Source of the DNA: Ciceribacter ferrooxidans | GTDB lineage: Bacteria > Pseudomonadota > Alphaproteobacteria > Rhizobiales > Rhizobiaceae | NCBI RefSeq assembly: GCF_004137355.1 | Contig: NZ_SDVB01000065.1 | Coordinates: forward strand, 1-64,000 | Length of the DNA stretch: 64,000 nucleotides | Direction of reading: 5' to 3' | Shown: positions 52,466 through 61,467 of the stretch, in pieces | How the letters are laid out: each line of letters begins with the position of its first letter | Numbering within the stretch: the first letter of the stretch is position 1 | The notes under the pieces: generated by a model | What the model saw: only the letters and a program-made list of their open reading frames with translations | Told to the model about the DNA's origin: nothing | Databases searched by the model: none | Translations under genes and position numbers: made by a program

Positions 52466-53302
52466 ATGCGAACATTGCAGACACAGTTGGAGCGCTTCGG
52501 AGAGCAGCACCTCGAGGGCGCCTTGCGCCTCTCCCGACAGGCCGGATGGCCACATCGCCTCGAGGACTGGCGGCTGGCGCTTTCGCTGAGCGACGGCGTC
52601 GCCGCCGTCGACGGCGATGGACAGGTCGTCGGCACGGTGTTCGTCACACCCTTCAAGACGGACGCCGCCACCATCAACATGGTGATCGTCGACGAGGCGA
52701 TGCGCGGGCAGGGTCTCGGGCGCAAGCTCATGGATGCGGCATTCCGGCTCGCCGGCAACCTTCCGCTACGGCTCGTCGCGACGACGGAAGGATTGCCGCT
52801 CTACGAAAAACTCGGCTTCCGTCAGACCGGAACCATTCTCCAGCACCAGGGCATCGCCGCCGAGATGCCGGCGCCTGCGGGCGTCGAACCCACCTCGCTG
52901 GCGGACCTGCCGGCGATCATTGCCCTCGACCGTGCCGCCTGTGGAGCCGACCGGGAACGGCTGATCGTCTATCTCGCCACGATCGGCGAATTCGCGGTTC
53001 TTCGCCGCGACGGACATGTCGACGCGTTCGCCGCGTTGCGGCCTTTCGGCCGCGGCGAGGTGATCGGCCCCGTCGTCGCGTCGACGCTCGAGGACGCAAA
53101 AACCCTCGTCTCACATTTCATCGCGAAACGGCCTGGTCGTTTCCTGCGCGTCGACACCAGCGCCGAAGCCGGGCTCGCCGACTGGCTTGCCGCGCAGGGT
53201 CTCGCCCATGTCGGCGGCGGCATCACCATGGCCCGCCCCGTCGAGCACCGCGGGACGCCCGCGCCCACCACCTTCGCCCTCGCCAACCAGGCCCTCGGCT
53301 GA
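52466..53302 (+). CDS. GNAT-family acetyltransferase, tandem-domain type, copy B
   Basis: A 278-residue paralogue of the protein at 39526-40431. The N-terminal GNAT domain has the acetyl-CoA motif MRGQGLGRKLMD. The C-terminal half carries FGRGEVIGPVVA, shared with copy A. AAGGAT lies six bases before the ATG at 52466, so this start is preferred to one five codons upstream. It starts 13 bp before the aminotransferase ATG, so the two genes are co-transcribed. It probably acylates the amine or amino acid handled by that operon, which is inference. Confidence 0.85.
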   Translation: MRTLQTQLERFGEQHLEGALRLSRQAGWPHRLEDWRLALSLSDGVAAVDGDGQVVGTVFVTPFKTDAATINMVIVDEAMRGQGLGRKLMDAAFRLAGNLPLRLVATTEGLPLYEKLGFRQTGTILQHQGIAAEMPAPAGVEPTSLADLPAIIALDRAACGADRERLIVYLATIGEFAVLRRDGHVDAFAALRPFGRGEVIGPVVASTLEDAKTLVSHFIAKRPGRFLRVDTSAEAGLADWLAAQGLAHVGGGITMARPVEHRGTPAPTTFALANQALG

Positions 53303-53315
53303 TCCGGAGAAGATC

Positions 53316-54692
53316 ATGTACAGCAATTCCCTCATCGAACTCGATCGCGCTCACCTCATCCATCCGGTCGCCTCCTATCGCGGCCACGAGCAACAGGGTG
53401 TGCGCGTGCTCGCCTCCGCCAGGGGTGCGACGGTGACCGATGCGAGCGGCCGGCAACTGGTTGACGGCTTCGCCGGCCTCTGGTGCGTCAATGCCGGCTA
53501 CGGGCACGACAGCATCGTCGAGGCCGCCGCCCGCCAGATGCGCGAGCTTCCCTATGCGACCGCCTATTTTGGGCTCGGCTCCGAGCCGGCGATCCGCCTC
53601 GCCTCCGAACTCGCCGAACGCGCGCCGGGCGATCTCGACCACGTCTATTTCACACTCGGAGGATCGGATGCCGTCGACAGCACGATCCGCTTCGTCCGCT
53701 ATTACTGGACCGCGCGCGGCGAGCCCCGGCGCGACCAGTTCATCTCGATCGAGATGGGTTATCACGGCTCCTCCACCGTCGGTGCCGGCCTCACGGCCCT
53801 GCCGGCATTCCATGCCGGCTTCGGCATCCCCTTCGACTGGCAACACAAGATTCCGTCGCCCTATCCCTACCGGAACCCCGTCGGCGAGGATCCGCAAGCC
53901 GTCATCGCCGCTTCTCTTGCGGCCTTGCGGGCGAAGGTCGAAGAGATCGGACCGGAACGGGTCGCCGCTTTCTATGCCGAGCCGATCCAGGGCTCCGGCG
54001 GCGTCATCGTGCCGCCCCGCGGCTGGCTGAAGGCGATGGGCGATCTCTGCCGGGAACTCGGAATCCTCTTCATCGCCGACGAAGTGATCACAGGCTTCGG
54101 CCGGACCGGGCCTCTTTTCGCCTGCAGCGAGGAAGGTGTCGTTCCCGACTTCATCACCACCGCCAAGGGTCTCACCTCCGGTTACGTTCCGATGGGCGCC
54201 GTGTTCATGGCGGACCATGTCTACCAGACGATCGCCGACGGCGCCGGCCCCTCGGCGGTCGGCCACGGCTACACCTATTCGGCCCATCCGGTCAGCGCCG
54301 CCGTCGGTCTCGAAGTATTGAAACTCTACGAGAACGGCCTTCTCGAAAACGGCAGAAAGGCCGGCGCTCGGCTGATGGCCGGCCTCGAGGCCCTGAAGGA
54401 TCACCCGCTGGTCGGCGAGGTTCGGGGGCGCGGCATGCTCGCGGCGGTCGAACTGGTCGTCGACAAGAAGAACAAGACGCCGCTGCCCGCGGAAGCGCAG
54501 GCGGCGCGGCGCATCTTCGACCGGGCCTGGGAAAACGGCCTCGTCATCCGCGCCTTCGCAAACGGCGTGCTGGGTTATGCCCCGCCGCTCTGCTGCACCG
54601 ATGCGGACATCGACGCGATCCTCGAGCGCACGGCCGTGACGCTGGACCAGACACTCGAGGATCCGGATGTGCGCCAGGCGCTGAAAGACTGA
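53316..54692 (+). CDS. Class III PLP-dependent aminotransferase (omega-amino acid type)
   Basis: A 458-residue aminotransferase. The PLP lysine is Lys284 in TTAKGLTSGY, the cofactor-binding Asp lies in FIADEVITGFGR, and YHGSSTVGA is intact. It resembles putrescine, beta-alanine and GABA aminotransferases. CCGGAGAAG precedes the ATG. With the oxidases, aldehyde dehydrogenase and GabD nearby, it probably removes the amino group of a diamine, omega-amino acid or similar compound. Confidence 0.92.
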   Translation: MYSNSLIELDRAHLIHPVASYRGHEQQGVRVLASARGATVTDASGRQLVDGFAGLWCVNAGYGHDSIVEAAARQMRELPYATAYFGLGSEPAIRLASELAERAPGDLDHVYFTLGGSDAVDSTIRFVRYYWTARGEPRRDQFISIEMGYHGSSTVGAGLTALPAFHAGFGIPFDWQHKIPSPYPYRNPVGEDPQAVIAASLAALRAKVEEIGPERVAAFYAEPIQGSGGVIVPPRGWLKAMGDLCRELGILFIADEVITGFGRTGPLFACSEEGVVPDFITTAKGLTSGYVPMGAVFMADHVYQTIADGAGPSAVGHGYTYSAHPVSAAVGLEVLKLYENGLLENGRKAGARLMAGLEALKDHPLVGEVRGRGMLAAVELVVDKKNKTPLPAEAQAARRIFDRAWENGLVIRAFANGVLGYAPPLCCTDADIDAILERTAVTLDQTLEDPDVRQALKD

Positions 54693-54710
54693 ATGCCTCC
54701 GGAGAAGCCA

Positions 54711-54733
54711 GGCCCCCAAATGTCGCGGGGGCC
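54711..54733 (+). terminator. Hairpin after the aminotransferase gene
   Basis: GGCCCCC at 54711-54717 pairs with GGGGGCC at 54727-54733 around a 9-nt loop, 18 bp beyond the stop. It probably separates the GNAT-aminotransferase unit from the downstream HAD and ABC transporter unit, whose promoter would lie in 54740-54930. Confidence 0.55.
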
Positions 54734-54931
54734 GGCAGATTCGCAATTTTGTGCCGCGCCGCTGTGTCTTTTCGGCGGAATCGGTGCGGTGCGGATGCCA
54801 CACTTGATAAATGAAATGGCCCGCGGAACCAAACGGCGGGCTCGAAATGAAGGCGAGACAGTCGCCCGAACCGGGAACGAAATAATCTGCCGCAAGCGCG
54901 AACGGCGCGCGGCGAAACTGGGGAAACGGAC

Positions 54932-55645
54932 TTGAGCAAGCAACTGCCTGATTTCAAGTACATGACCTTCGACGTGGTCGGCACCCTGATCGATTTCGAG
55001 GCGGGCCTCAAGGACTGCCTTGCCGGGATCGCCTCGGAAGCCGGCGTGACCATCGATGGTGAAGAAGCCCTGACGCTCTACAGGCAGGCCCGCTATTCCG
55101 ACGGTGCAGACCTTTTTCCCGACGATCTGGTCCGGGTCTATCTCGCGATCGCGCCGACGCTCGGGCTTCCGGCCGAGCGACGCTACGGCGAGCGGCTGCG
55201 CGATTCCGCCAGAAGCTGGAAAGCGTTTCCGGACAGCGCCGAGGCGCTTGCCCGCCTCGCGCGTGACTATCGGCTGGTCGCCATGACGAACGCGCGGCGC
55301 TGGGCGTTCGACCATTTTGCGGCCGAACTCGGCAATCCGTTCCATGCCGCCTTCACGGCCGACGACACGGGGACCGAGAAACCAGATCCGGCCTTCTTCG
55401 AACGGGTCTTCGATTTCGTCGCTTCGGAAGGCGCCGGCAGGGAGGACATCCTGCATGTCGCCCAGAGCCAGTATCACGACATCGGGATTTCCCGGAAGCT
55501 CGGCATGACCAATTGCTGGATCGAGCGGCGCCACGCCCAGAAGGGCTACGGCGGCACGATCGAGCCTGCCGCGTTCACCACGCCTGACTATCACTTCACG
55601 TCCATGGCCGACCTTGCCGATGCCGTGGCAACGGCCCGAAAATGA
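54932..55645 (+). CDS. HAD hydrolase, type II (2-haloacid dehalogenase-like), copy B
   Basis: A 237-residue HAD protein with nucleophile motif MTFDVVGTLIDF, MTNARRW, and lysine/acid motif EKPDPAFFERV. The start is a TTG at 54932; no in-frame ATG exists before the conserved region. It is a relative of the HAD protein at 51239-51907, so the amine cluster contains two such hydrolases. It lies 73 bp before the transporter binding-protein gene. The substrate is unknown. Confidence 0.82.
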   Translation: MSKQLPDFKYMTFDVVGTLIDFEAGLKDCLAGIASEAGVTIDGEEALTLYRQARYSDGADLFPDDLVRVYLAIAPTLGLPAERRYGERLRDSARSWKAFPDSAEALARLARDYRLVAMTNARRWAFDHFAAELGNPFHAAFTADDTGTEKPDPAFFERVFDFVASEGAGREDILHVAQSQYHDIGISRKLGMTNCWIERRHAQKGYGGTIEPAAFTTPDYHFTSMADLADAVATARK

Positions 55646-55718
55646 CCTGTCTTCAACACCAGGGGCCAGCCCGCGAAAGACGGGCAGCCCTCAACCGACA
55701 ACAAAAAGGGGAAATAGC

Positions 55719-57329
55719 ATGACCGACAAGATTACCAACTGGAACAGAAATGACGACGCGATGGTCGAAGACGCCATCCGCCGCGGCGCGACACGCCGCG
55801 AACTTCTTCACATGATGCTCGCCGGCGGCGTCGCGCTCTCGGCCGGCGGCCTCGTCCTCGGACGCGCATCCAACGCGGTCGCGGCCACCCCGACGAAGGG
55901 TGGCCATCTGAAGGCCGCCGGATGGTCGGCATCGACCGCCGATACGCTCGACCCGGCCAAGGCATCACTGTCGACGGACTATGTCCGTTGCTGCGCCCTC
56001 TACAATCGCCTGACCTTCCTCAACAAGGACGGCATCACCCAGATGGAGCTCGCCGAGAGCATCAAGACGGCGGACGCAAAGGTCTGGACAGTCAAGCTGC
56101 GCTCCGGCGTGACATTCCACGACGGCAAGACGCTGTCTTCCGCGGACGTCGTCTTCTCGCTGAAGCGGCACCTCGATCCGGACGTCGGTTCGAAGGTCAA
56201 TTCGATCGCCAAGCAGATCACCGGCATCAAGGCCGTGGACCCGCTGACTGTCGAGATCACGCTCGCCAACCCGAACGCCGACCTGCCGACGATCCTTGCC
56301 ATGCATCACTTCATGATCGTGCAGGACGGCACCACCGACTTCTCAAAGGGCATCGGCACCGGGGCATTCAAGGTCGAGACCTTCCAGCCGGGCGTGAAGT
56401 CCGTCTTCGTGAAGAACCCCGACTACTTCAAGGCCGGCGGGGCCAACATCGACTCGTTCGAGTATTTCGCCATCAGCGACGACACGGCCCGCGTCAACGC
56501 ACTTCTCTCCGGCGACGTTCATCTCGCTGCTTCGATCACACCGCGTTCGATGAAGCTCGTCGAAAGCCAGCCCGGCTTCGTGCTGTCGCAGACGACATCG
56601 GGCAACTACACCGACCTCAACATCCGCCTCGACATGGAACCCGGCAGCAAGGCCGACTTCGTCCAGGGCATGAAATACCTGATCAACCGGGAGCAGATCA
56701 AAAAGTCGGTCCTGCGCGGGCTCGCCGAGGTGGCGAACGATCAGCCGATCTCCGCCGCGAACATCTACCACAACGCCGAGCTCAAGGCCAAAGCCTACGA
56801 TCCCGAGAAGGCCAAGTTCCACTTCGAGAAGTCCGGCCTCCTCGGCCAGTCGATCCCGATCGTCGCATCGGATGCCGCCACCGCCTCGGTCGACATGGCC
56901 ACGCTCGTCCAGCAGGCCGGCAGCGAGATCGGCATGAAGTTCGACATCCAGCGCGTGCCTTCCGACGGCTATTGGTCGAACTATTGGCTCAAGGCGCCGG
57001 TCCATTTCGGCAACATCAACCCGCGCCCGACTGCGGACATCCTCTTCTCGCTGCTCTACGCCTCCGATGCGCCGTGGAACGAAAGCCACTACAAGTCGGA
57101 GAAATTCGACAAGATGCTGGTCGAGGCCCGCGGCTCGCTGGACGAAGCCCAGCGCAAGGCGATCTATGGCGAAATGCAGGTCATGGTCGCCGAGGAAGCC
57201 GGCACGGTGATCCCCGTCTACATCTCGAACGTCGACGCGATCTCCGGCAAGCTGAAGGGCCTCGAGGCCAATCCGCTCGGCGGCCAGATGGGCTATGCCT
57301 TCGCCGAATATGTCTGGCTCGAAGCCTGA
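55719..57329 (+). CDS. ABC transporter substrate-binding protein, dipeptide/polyamine type (DppA family)
   Basis: A 536-residue extracytoplasmic binding protein of the DppA/OppA family, expected in the periplasm. The N terminus has a twin-arginine-like signal: Arg26-Arg27 in ATRRELLHMMLAGG, a hydrophobic segment, and a probable cleavage site near AVAA at residue 56. This suggests export by the Tat pathway. The mature part has the family's SIKTADAKVWTVKLRSGVTF block. It heads a full dipeptide-type importer of two permeases and a fused double ATPase. The ligand may be a peptide, amine or amino-acid derivative. Confidence 0.92.
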   Translation: MTDKITNWNRNDDAMVEDAIRRGATRRELLHMMLAGGVALSAGGLVLGRASNAVAATPTKGGHLKAAGWSASTADTLDPAKASLSTDYVRCCALYNRLTFLNKDGITQMELAESIKTADAKVWTVKLRSGVTFHDGKTLSSADVVFSLKRHLDPDVGSKVNSIAKQITGIKAVDPLTVEITLANPNADLPTILAMHHFMIVQDGTTDFSKGIGTGAFKVETFQPGVKSVFVKNPDYFKAGGANIDSFEYFAISDDTARVNALLSGDVHLAASITPRSMKLVESQPGFVLSQTTSGNYTDLNIRLDMEPGSKADFVQGMKYLINREQIKKSVLRGLAEVANDQPISAANIYHNAELKAKAYDPEKAKFHFEKSGLLGQSIPIVASDAATASVDMATLVQQAGSEIGMKFDIQRVPSDGYWSNYWLKAPVHFGNINPRPTADILFSLLYASDAPWNESHYKSEKFDKMLVEARGSLDEAQRKAIYGEMQVMVAEEAGTVIPVYISNVDAISGKLKGLEANPLGGQMGYAFAEYVWLEA

Positions 57330-57344
57330 TAGCCGCTGAAAACC

Positions 57345-57367
57345 GGGAAGGCGCCCGTCGCCTTCCC
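57345..57367 (+). terminator. Stem-loop after the DppA-type gene
   Basis: GGGAAGGCG at 57345-57353 pairs perfectly with CGCCTTCCC at 57359-57367 around a 5-nt loop, 16 bp after the binding-protein stop. A TTTTTT run appears 26 bp further. It probably raises binding-protein expression relative to the permeases. Confidence 0.6.
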
Positions 57368-57470
57368 ATCATCTTCACCGATGACGTCTCAGTTTTTTGC
57401 CCGTAATCTTAGCGGGCCCGTGCATCGCATCGCCTGCCGTATCGATGCTCAACCGAAGAGGGGCCCTCTC

Positions 57471-58421
57471 ATGAGCCCATATGTCCTCAATCTTGTCGGA
57501 GCGCGGCTTCTGATCGCGGCACTGACACTGCTGATCGTTTCTTTCGCGGTCTTCTTCGCCACGGCGATGCTTCCCGGCGACACCGCGACGATCCTGCTCG
57601 GCCAGGCTGCGACACCGGAAGCGGTGGCGGGGCTCCGTACCGCGATGCATCTCGACGAGCCGGCGTTCATCCGCTTCATGCGCTGGCTGGCGGGGCTGGC
57701 CACGGGAGACCTGGGCACGTCCTATGTCAACAATATTGCGGTGGCCGACCTGATCGGCGGCCGCTTCGTCAACACGATGCGGCTCGCCGGCGTGACCACC
57801 CTTATCGCCGTGCCGCTTGCCCTGACGCTCGGCATCACGGCCGCCATGTTCCGAGGCTCCCTCTATGATCGCATCGTCACGATCGGCACGATCGGCGTGA
57901 TCTCCGTCCCGGAATTCATGATTGCGACGGCGGCCGTTCTCATCTTCTCGGTCTATCTCAAATGGCTTCCGGCGCTTTCGATCGCGAGCGACGTCACATC
58001 CATCGGGCAGATGCTGAAGATTTACGCCATGCCGGTCATCACGCTGACTTTCGTGGTCTCGGCACAGATGATCCGCATGACGCGCGCCGCCGTGGTCGAG
58101 ACGATCGACACCCCCTATGTCGAGGCCGCGCTCCTGAAGGGTGCGTCGCGGCCGCGCATGGTCCTGCGCCATGCCTTGCCGAATGCAGTCGGCCCGATCG
58201 TCAATGCGATCGCACTGTCCCTCTCCTACCTCGTCGGCGGCGTGATCATCGTCGAGACGATCTTCAACTATCCGGGCGTCGCCAAGCTGATGGTCGACGG
58301 CGTTGAAACCCGCGACCTGCCGCTCATCCAGTCCTGCGCGATGATCTTCTGTTTCGGCTACCTGCTCTTGATCACGCTTGCCGACATTATTGCCATTCTT
58401 GCAAATCCGAGGCTGCGCTGA
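57471..58421 (+). CDS. ABC transporter permease (DppB type)
   Basis: A 316-residue inner-membrane protein with about six membrane segments. It has the N-terminal domain typical of DppB and the EAA loop YVEAALLKGASRPRMVLRHA. The ATG at 57471 is preceded by GAGGGG. The next permease starts 2 bp after its stop. Confidence 0.93.
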   Translation: MSPYVLNLVGARLLIAALTLLIVSFAVFFATAMLPGDTATILLGQAATPEAVAGLRTAMHLDEPAFIRFMRWLAGLATGDLGTSYVNNIAVADLIGGRFVNTMRLAGVTTLIAVPLALTLGITAAMFRGSLYDRIVTIGTIGVISVPEFMIATAAVLIFSVYLKWLPALSIASDVTSIGQMLKIYAMPVITLTFVVSAQMIRMTRAAVVETIDTPYVEAALLKGASRPRMVLRHALPNAVGPIVNAIALSLSYLVGGVIIVETIFNYPGVAKLMVDGVETRDLPLIQSCAMIFCFGYLLLITLADIIAILANPRLR

Positions 58422-58423
58422 CC

Positions 58424-59266
58424 ATGACCCTGCCCGCCATGCTGTCGAGAAAATTCGGCTACCGCTTCAATTGGGTCGGCATGATCGGCCTTTCGGTCAT
58501 CCTCTTCTGGGGCGTCGTCGCGATCGTTGCGCCGCATATCATCCCCCACCCTGTCGGCGAAATCGTCGACGAGGACTTCTTCGGGCCGATCAGCAGCAAG
58601 CTCTGGCTCGGCTCCGACTATCTCGGACGCGACATGGTCTCGCGTGCACTGATGGGCGCCCGCTACACGGTCGGAATCTCGCTTGCCGCCGTCTCCATCG
58701 CGTGCTTCAGCGGAGTCGTCCTCGGCATGACGGCCGCGGTGACCGGCGGCTGGTTCGACGCGGCGCTGAGCCGCTTCCTCGACGCGTTGAACTCCATCCC
58801 CGGCAAGCTCTCGGGCCTCGTCATCGTCGCGGCGGTCGGTTCCTCGCTCACGGTTCTGATCATCACGCTCGCGGTCATCTACACGCCGGGCGCCTATCGC
58901 TTCGCCCGCGCGCTCGCCGTCAACATCAACACGATGGACTACGTCACCGTCGCCCGCACCCGCGGCGAAGGAACCCTCTATCTGATCCGGTCGGAAATCC
59001 TGCCGAACATTCTCGGGCCGGTACTCGCCGACCTCGGCCTGCGTTTCGTCTTCATCGTGCTGCTCCTTTCCGGCCTTTCCTTCCTGGGCCTTGGCGTGCA
59101 GCCGCCCTATGCCGACTGGGGAGCGCTCGTTCACGAGAACATCGGTGGCCTGCCTTTCGGAGCGCCGGCGGTCATCGTGCCGAGCCTTGCCATCGCCAGC
59201 CTGACGATCAGCGTGAATCTGCTGATCGACAACCTCCCGCAGAAGATCCGCGACAGGAGCGCCTGA
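58424..59266 (+). CDS. ABC transporter permease (DppC type)
   Basis: A 280-residue inner-membrane protein. It has the DppC-type N-terminal segment, the SDYLGRDMVSRALMGAR motif, and an EAA-like loop near YVTVARTRGEGTLYLIRSE. Its stop overlaps the ATG of the ATPase gene (TGATG). It pairs with the preceding permease. Confidence 0.93.
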   Translation: MTLPAMLSRKFGYRFNWVGMIGLSVILFWGVVAIVAPHIIPHPVGEIVDEDFFGPISSKLWLGSDYLGRDMVSRALMGARYTVGISLAAVSIACFSGVVLGMTAAVTGGWFDAALSRFLDALNSIPGKLSGLVIVAAVGSSLTVLIITLAVIYTPGAYRFARALAVNINTMDYVTVARTRGEGTLYLIRSEILPNILGPVLADLGLRFVFIVLLLSGLSFLGLGVQPPYADWGALVHENIGGLPFGAPAVIVPSLAIASLTISVNLLIDNLPQKIRDRSA

Positions 59267-60921
59267 TGAAGAATCTCGTTGAAGTCCGTGACCTGAAGGT
59301 CGAGGCGAGGACCGACTCCGGCCGGTGCGTCGAAATTATCAAGGGCGTCAGCCTCGACATCGCCCCCGCAGAGATCCTTGCGCTCATCGGTGAAAGCGGA
59401 TCGGGCAAGACCACGATCGCGCTCACCCTGCTCGGGCATGCGCGCACCGGCTGCCGCATATCCGGCGGCAGCGTCGTCGTCGACGGAAAGGACATGGCAA
59501 AGCTCGGCGAGCGCGAGCTTGCATCCGTGCGCGGCACGGAGGTCGCCTATGTACCGCAATCGGCCGCAGCCGCCTTCAACCCGGCGATCCGCATCATCGA
59601 CCAGGTGATCGAAGTGACGAAGATCCATGGATTGATGTCGCCGGCGGAAGCCAGGAGCAAGGCAATCGGCCTTTTCCGTGCGCTGTCGCTTCCCGATCCC
59701 GACCATATCGGCGAGCGCTATCCACACCAGGTTTCCGGCGGGCAGTTGCAGCGGCTCGCCGCCGCGATGGCGATGATCGGTGATCCGAAGCTCATCATCT
59801 TCGACGAACCGACGACGGCACTCGACGTGACGACGCAGATCGAAGTCCTGAAGGCTTTCAAGTCTGTGATGAAGGCCGGCGGCATCGCAGGCGTCTACGT
59901 CTCGCACGATCTCGCGGTCGTCGCACAGATCGCCGACCGCATCATGGTGCTGCGCGGCGGAGAGGCTCAGGAAACCGGCTCGACGGATGACATCCTGCAT
60001 CGTGCAACGCACCCCTATACGCGCGAGCTTCTCGCAGCCTTCGAACCGAAACCGCGTGACGACGCCGCGGTTGCCGAGACAAAACAGGCACCACTTCTCG
60101 ATATCAGCAACGTGATTGCGGGCTACGGTCCGATGCAGGCCGACGGGCTGCCGCTCGTGCGCGCTGTCAGCGGTGTGAGCCTCAGCGTCGAGAAGGGCCG
60201 CAATCTCGGCATTATCGGGGAATCTGGCTGCGGAAAATCGACGCTGGCCCGCGCCATTGCCGGCATCCTGCCCGTCTCCGCCGGGACCATGACCTTCGAC
60301 GGCCACGAGCTTGCCCCGTCGAGCCGTCAGCGCACGCGCGACCAGGTGCGAGAACTGCAGATCGTCTTCCAGTATGCCGATACCGCGCTCAATCCGGCGA
60401 AATCGATCGAGGATATCCTCGGGCGCCCCCTGACCTTCTACCACGGCATGAAGGGCAAGGCCCGCGACGCGCGGATCGAGGAGCTTCTCGACATGGTGCA
60501 TCTGCCCAGGGCCTTGCGTCACCGCCGGCCTGCCGAGCTTTCGGGCGGACAGAAGCAGCGCGTCAACTTCGCACGCGCGCTTGCCGCCGAGCCGAAGCTC
60601 ATCCTCTGCGACGAGATCACCTCGGCGCTCGACACCGTGGTCGCCGCCGCAATCATCGACCTCCTGAAGGAGTTGCAGAGGGAATTGTCGCTCTCCTACG
60701 TCTTCATCAGCCACGACCTCTCCGTCGTCGAGGCGATCTGCGACAGGATCGTCGTGATGTATGGCGGCAAGAAAGTCGAGGAACTGACGCCGGCACAGGC
60801 CAAGGCGCCCACGCATCCCTATTCCAGCCTGCTGTTCTCGTCGGTGCCGAAACTCGACCCGACCTGGCTCGACAACCTCAATCTCGACCCGGAGCAGGTC
60901 AGGGCCTACAGCCACGCCTGA
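59266..60921 (+). CDS. Fused double ATP-binding protein of the dipeptide-type importer (DppD-DppF)
   Basis: A 551-residue protein with two ABC ATPase domains. Domain 1 has GESGSGKTT, VSGGQLQRLAA and IIFDEPTTALD. Domain 2 has GESGCGKST, LSGGQKQRVNFARAL and ILCDEITSALD, where Ile replaces the usual Pro of DEP. The DppD and DppF subunits are thus joined in one chain, as in the Gsi/YliA-type proteins. It ends 19 bp from the convergent Lrp-family gene. Confidence 0.93.
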   Translation: MKNLVEVRDLKVEARTDSGRCVEIIKGVSLDIAPAEILALIGESGSGKTTIALTLLGHARTGCRISGGSVVVDGKDMAKLGERELASVRGTEVAYVPQSAAAAFNPAIRIIDQVIEVTKIHGLMSPAEARSKAIGLFRALSLPDPDHIGERYPHQVSGGQLQRLAAAMAMIGDPKLIIFDEPTTALDVTTQIEVLKAFKSVMKAGGIAGVYVSHDLAVVAQIADRIMVLRGGEAQETGSTDDILHRATHPYTRELLAAFEPKPRDDAAVAETKQAPLLDISNVIAGYGPMQADGLPLVRAVSGVSLSVEKGRNLGIIGESGCGKSTLARAIAGILPVSAGTMTFDGHELAPSSRQRTRDQVRELQIVFQYADTALNPAKSIEDILGRPLTFYHGMKGKARDARIEELLDMVHLPRALRHRRPAELSGGQKQRVNFARALAAEPKLILCDEITSALDTVVAAAIIDLLKELQRELSLSYVFISHDLSVVEAICDRIVVMYGGKKVEELTPAQAKAPTHPYSSLLFSSVPKLDPTWLDNLNLDPEQVRAYSHA

Positions 60922-60940
60922 CGCGCGGCTGTAGGCCGGG

Positions 60941-61417
60941 TCAAACGGGAAAGAGGCTCGTCAGCGGCAGGTGCGCCTTGACGATCGGGGACTTCAAGAC
61001 GACGAAGCTGAAGTACTTGTCGATGCCGATATCGAGATCGGTCAGCCGTTCCATGATCGTCTGGTATTCACCGATGCCCGCCGTCACGAATTTCAGGAGA
61101 TAGTCGTAGCCGCCGGACACCAGATGGCACTCGATGATCTGATCGACCTTCTCTGCAGCCGCGAGGAAGCGGGCAAAGTCGATCTGGCGATGGTTCTTCA
61201 GCGTGATCTCGGTGAAGACGGTCAGGGTCTGACCGAGCTTGGCAAGATTGATCTGGGCCGAATAGCCCTCGATATAGCCTTCCTGCTGCAGCTTTTTCAC
61301 CCGCATGAGGCAGGGGCTCGGAGAAAGGTGGACGAGTTCGGCCAGCTCGACATTGGTGATGCGACCGTTCTTCTGCAGCTCGTGAAGAATCTTGATGTCG
61401 ATACGATCGAGTTTCAT
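60941..61417 (-). CDS. Lrp/AsnC-family transcription regulator
   Basis: A 158-residue Lrp-type regulator. The N-terminal helix-turn-helix is ITNVELAELVHLSPSPCLMR, and a RAM ligand-binding domain follows (EYQTIMERLTDLDIGIDKY). It diverges from the DadA-like oxidase, and a site matching the Lrp consensus lies between them at 61453-61467. It probably senses an amino acid and controls the oxidase, and perhaps the importer that converges on it. Confidence 0.92.
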   Translation of the reverse strand: MKLDRIDIKILHELQKNGRITNVELAELVHLSPSPCLMRVKKLQQEGYIEGYSAQINLAKLGQTLTVFTEITLKNHRQIDFARFLAAAEKVDQIIECHLVSGGYDYLLKFVTAGIGEYQTIMERLTDLDIGIDKYFSFVVLKSPIVKAHLPLTSLFPV

Positions 61418-61452
61418 GGCGCTTCCTCCGGCCTATGAGTCCTGTCGGACGG

Positions 61453-61467
61453 TAGCATTTTATGCTG
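61453..61467. promoter_or_regulatory. Lrp-type operator
   Basis: TAGCATTTTATGCTG agrees with the enterobacterial Lrp consensus YAGHAWATTWTDCTR at 14 of 15 positions and contains the inverted repeat AGCAT/ATGCT. It lies between lrp and the divergent oxidase gene, in a gap (61418-61650) without other genes. Confidence 0.7.

Noticed and set aside
53223-54803. Long minus-strand frame opposite the aminotransferase
   Set aside because: Shadow of codon bias opposite a clear PLP enzyme.
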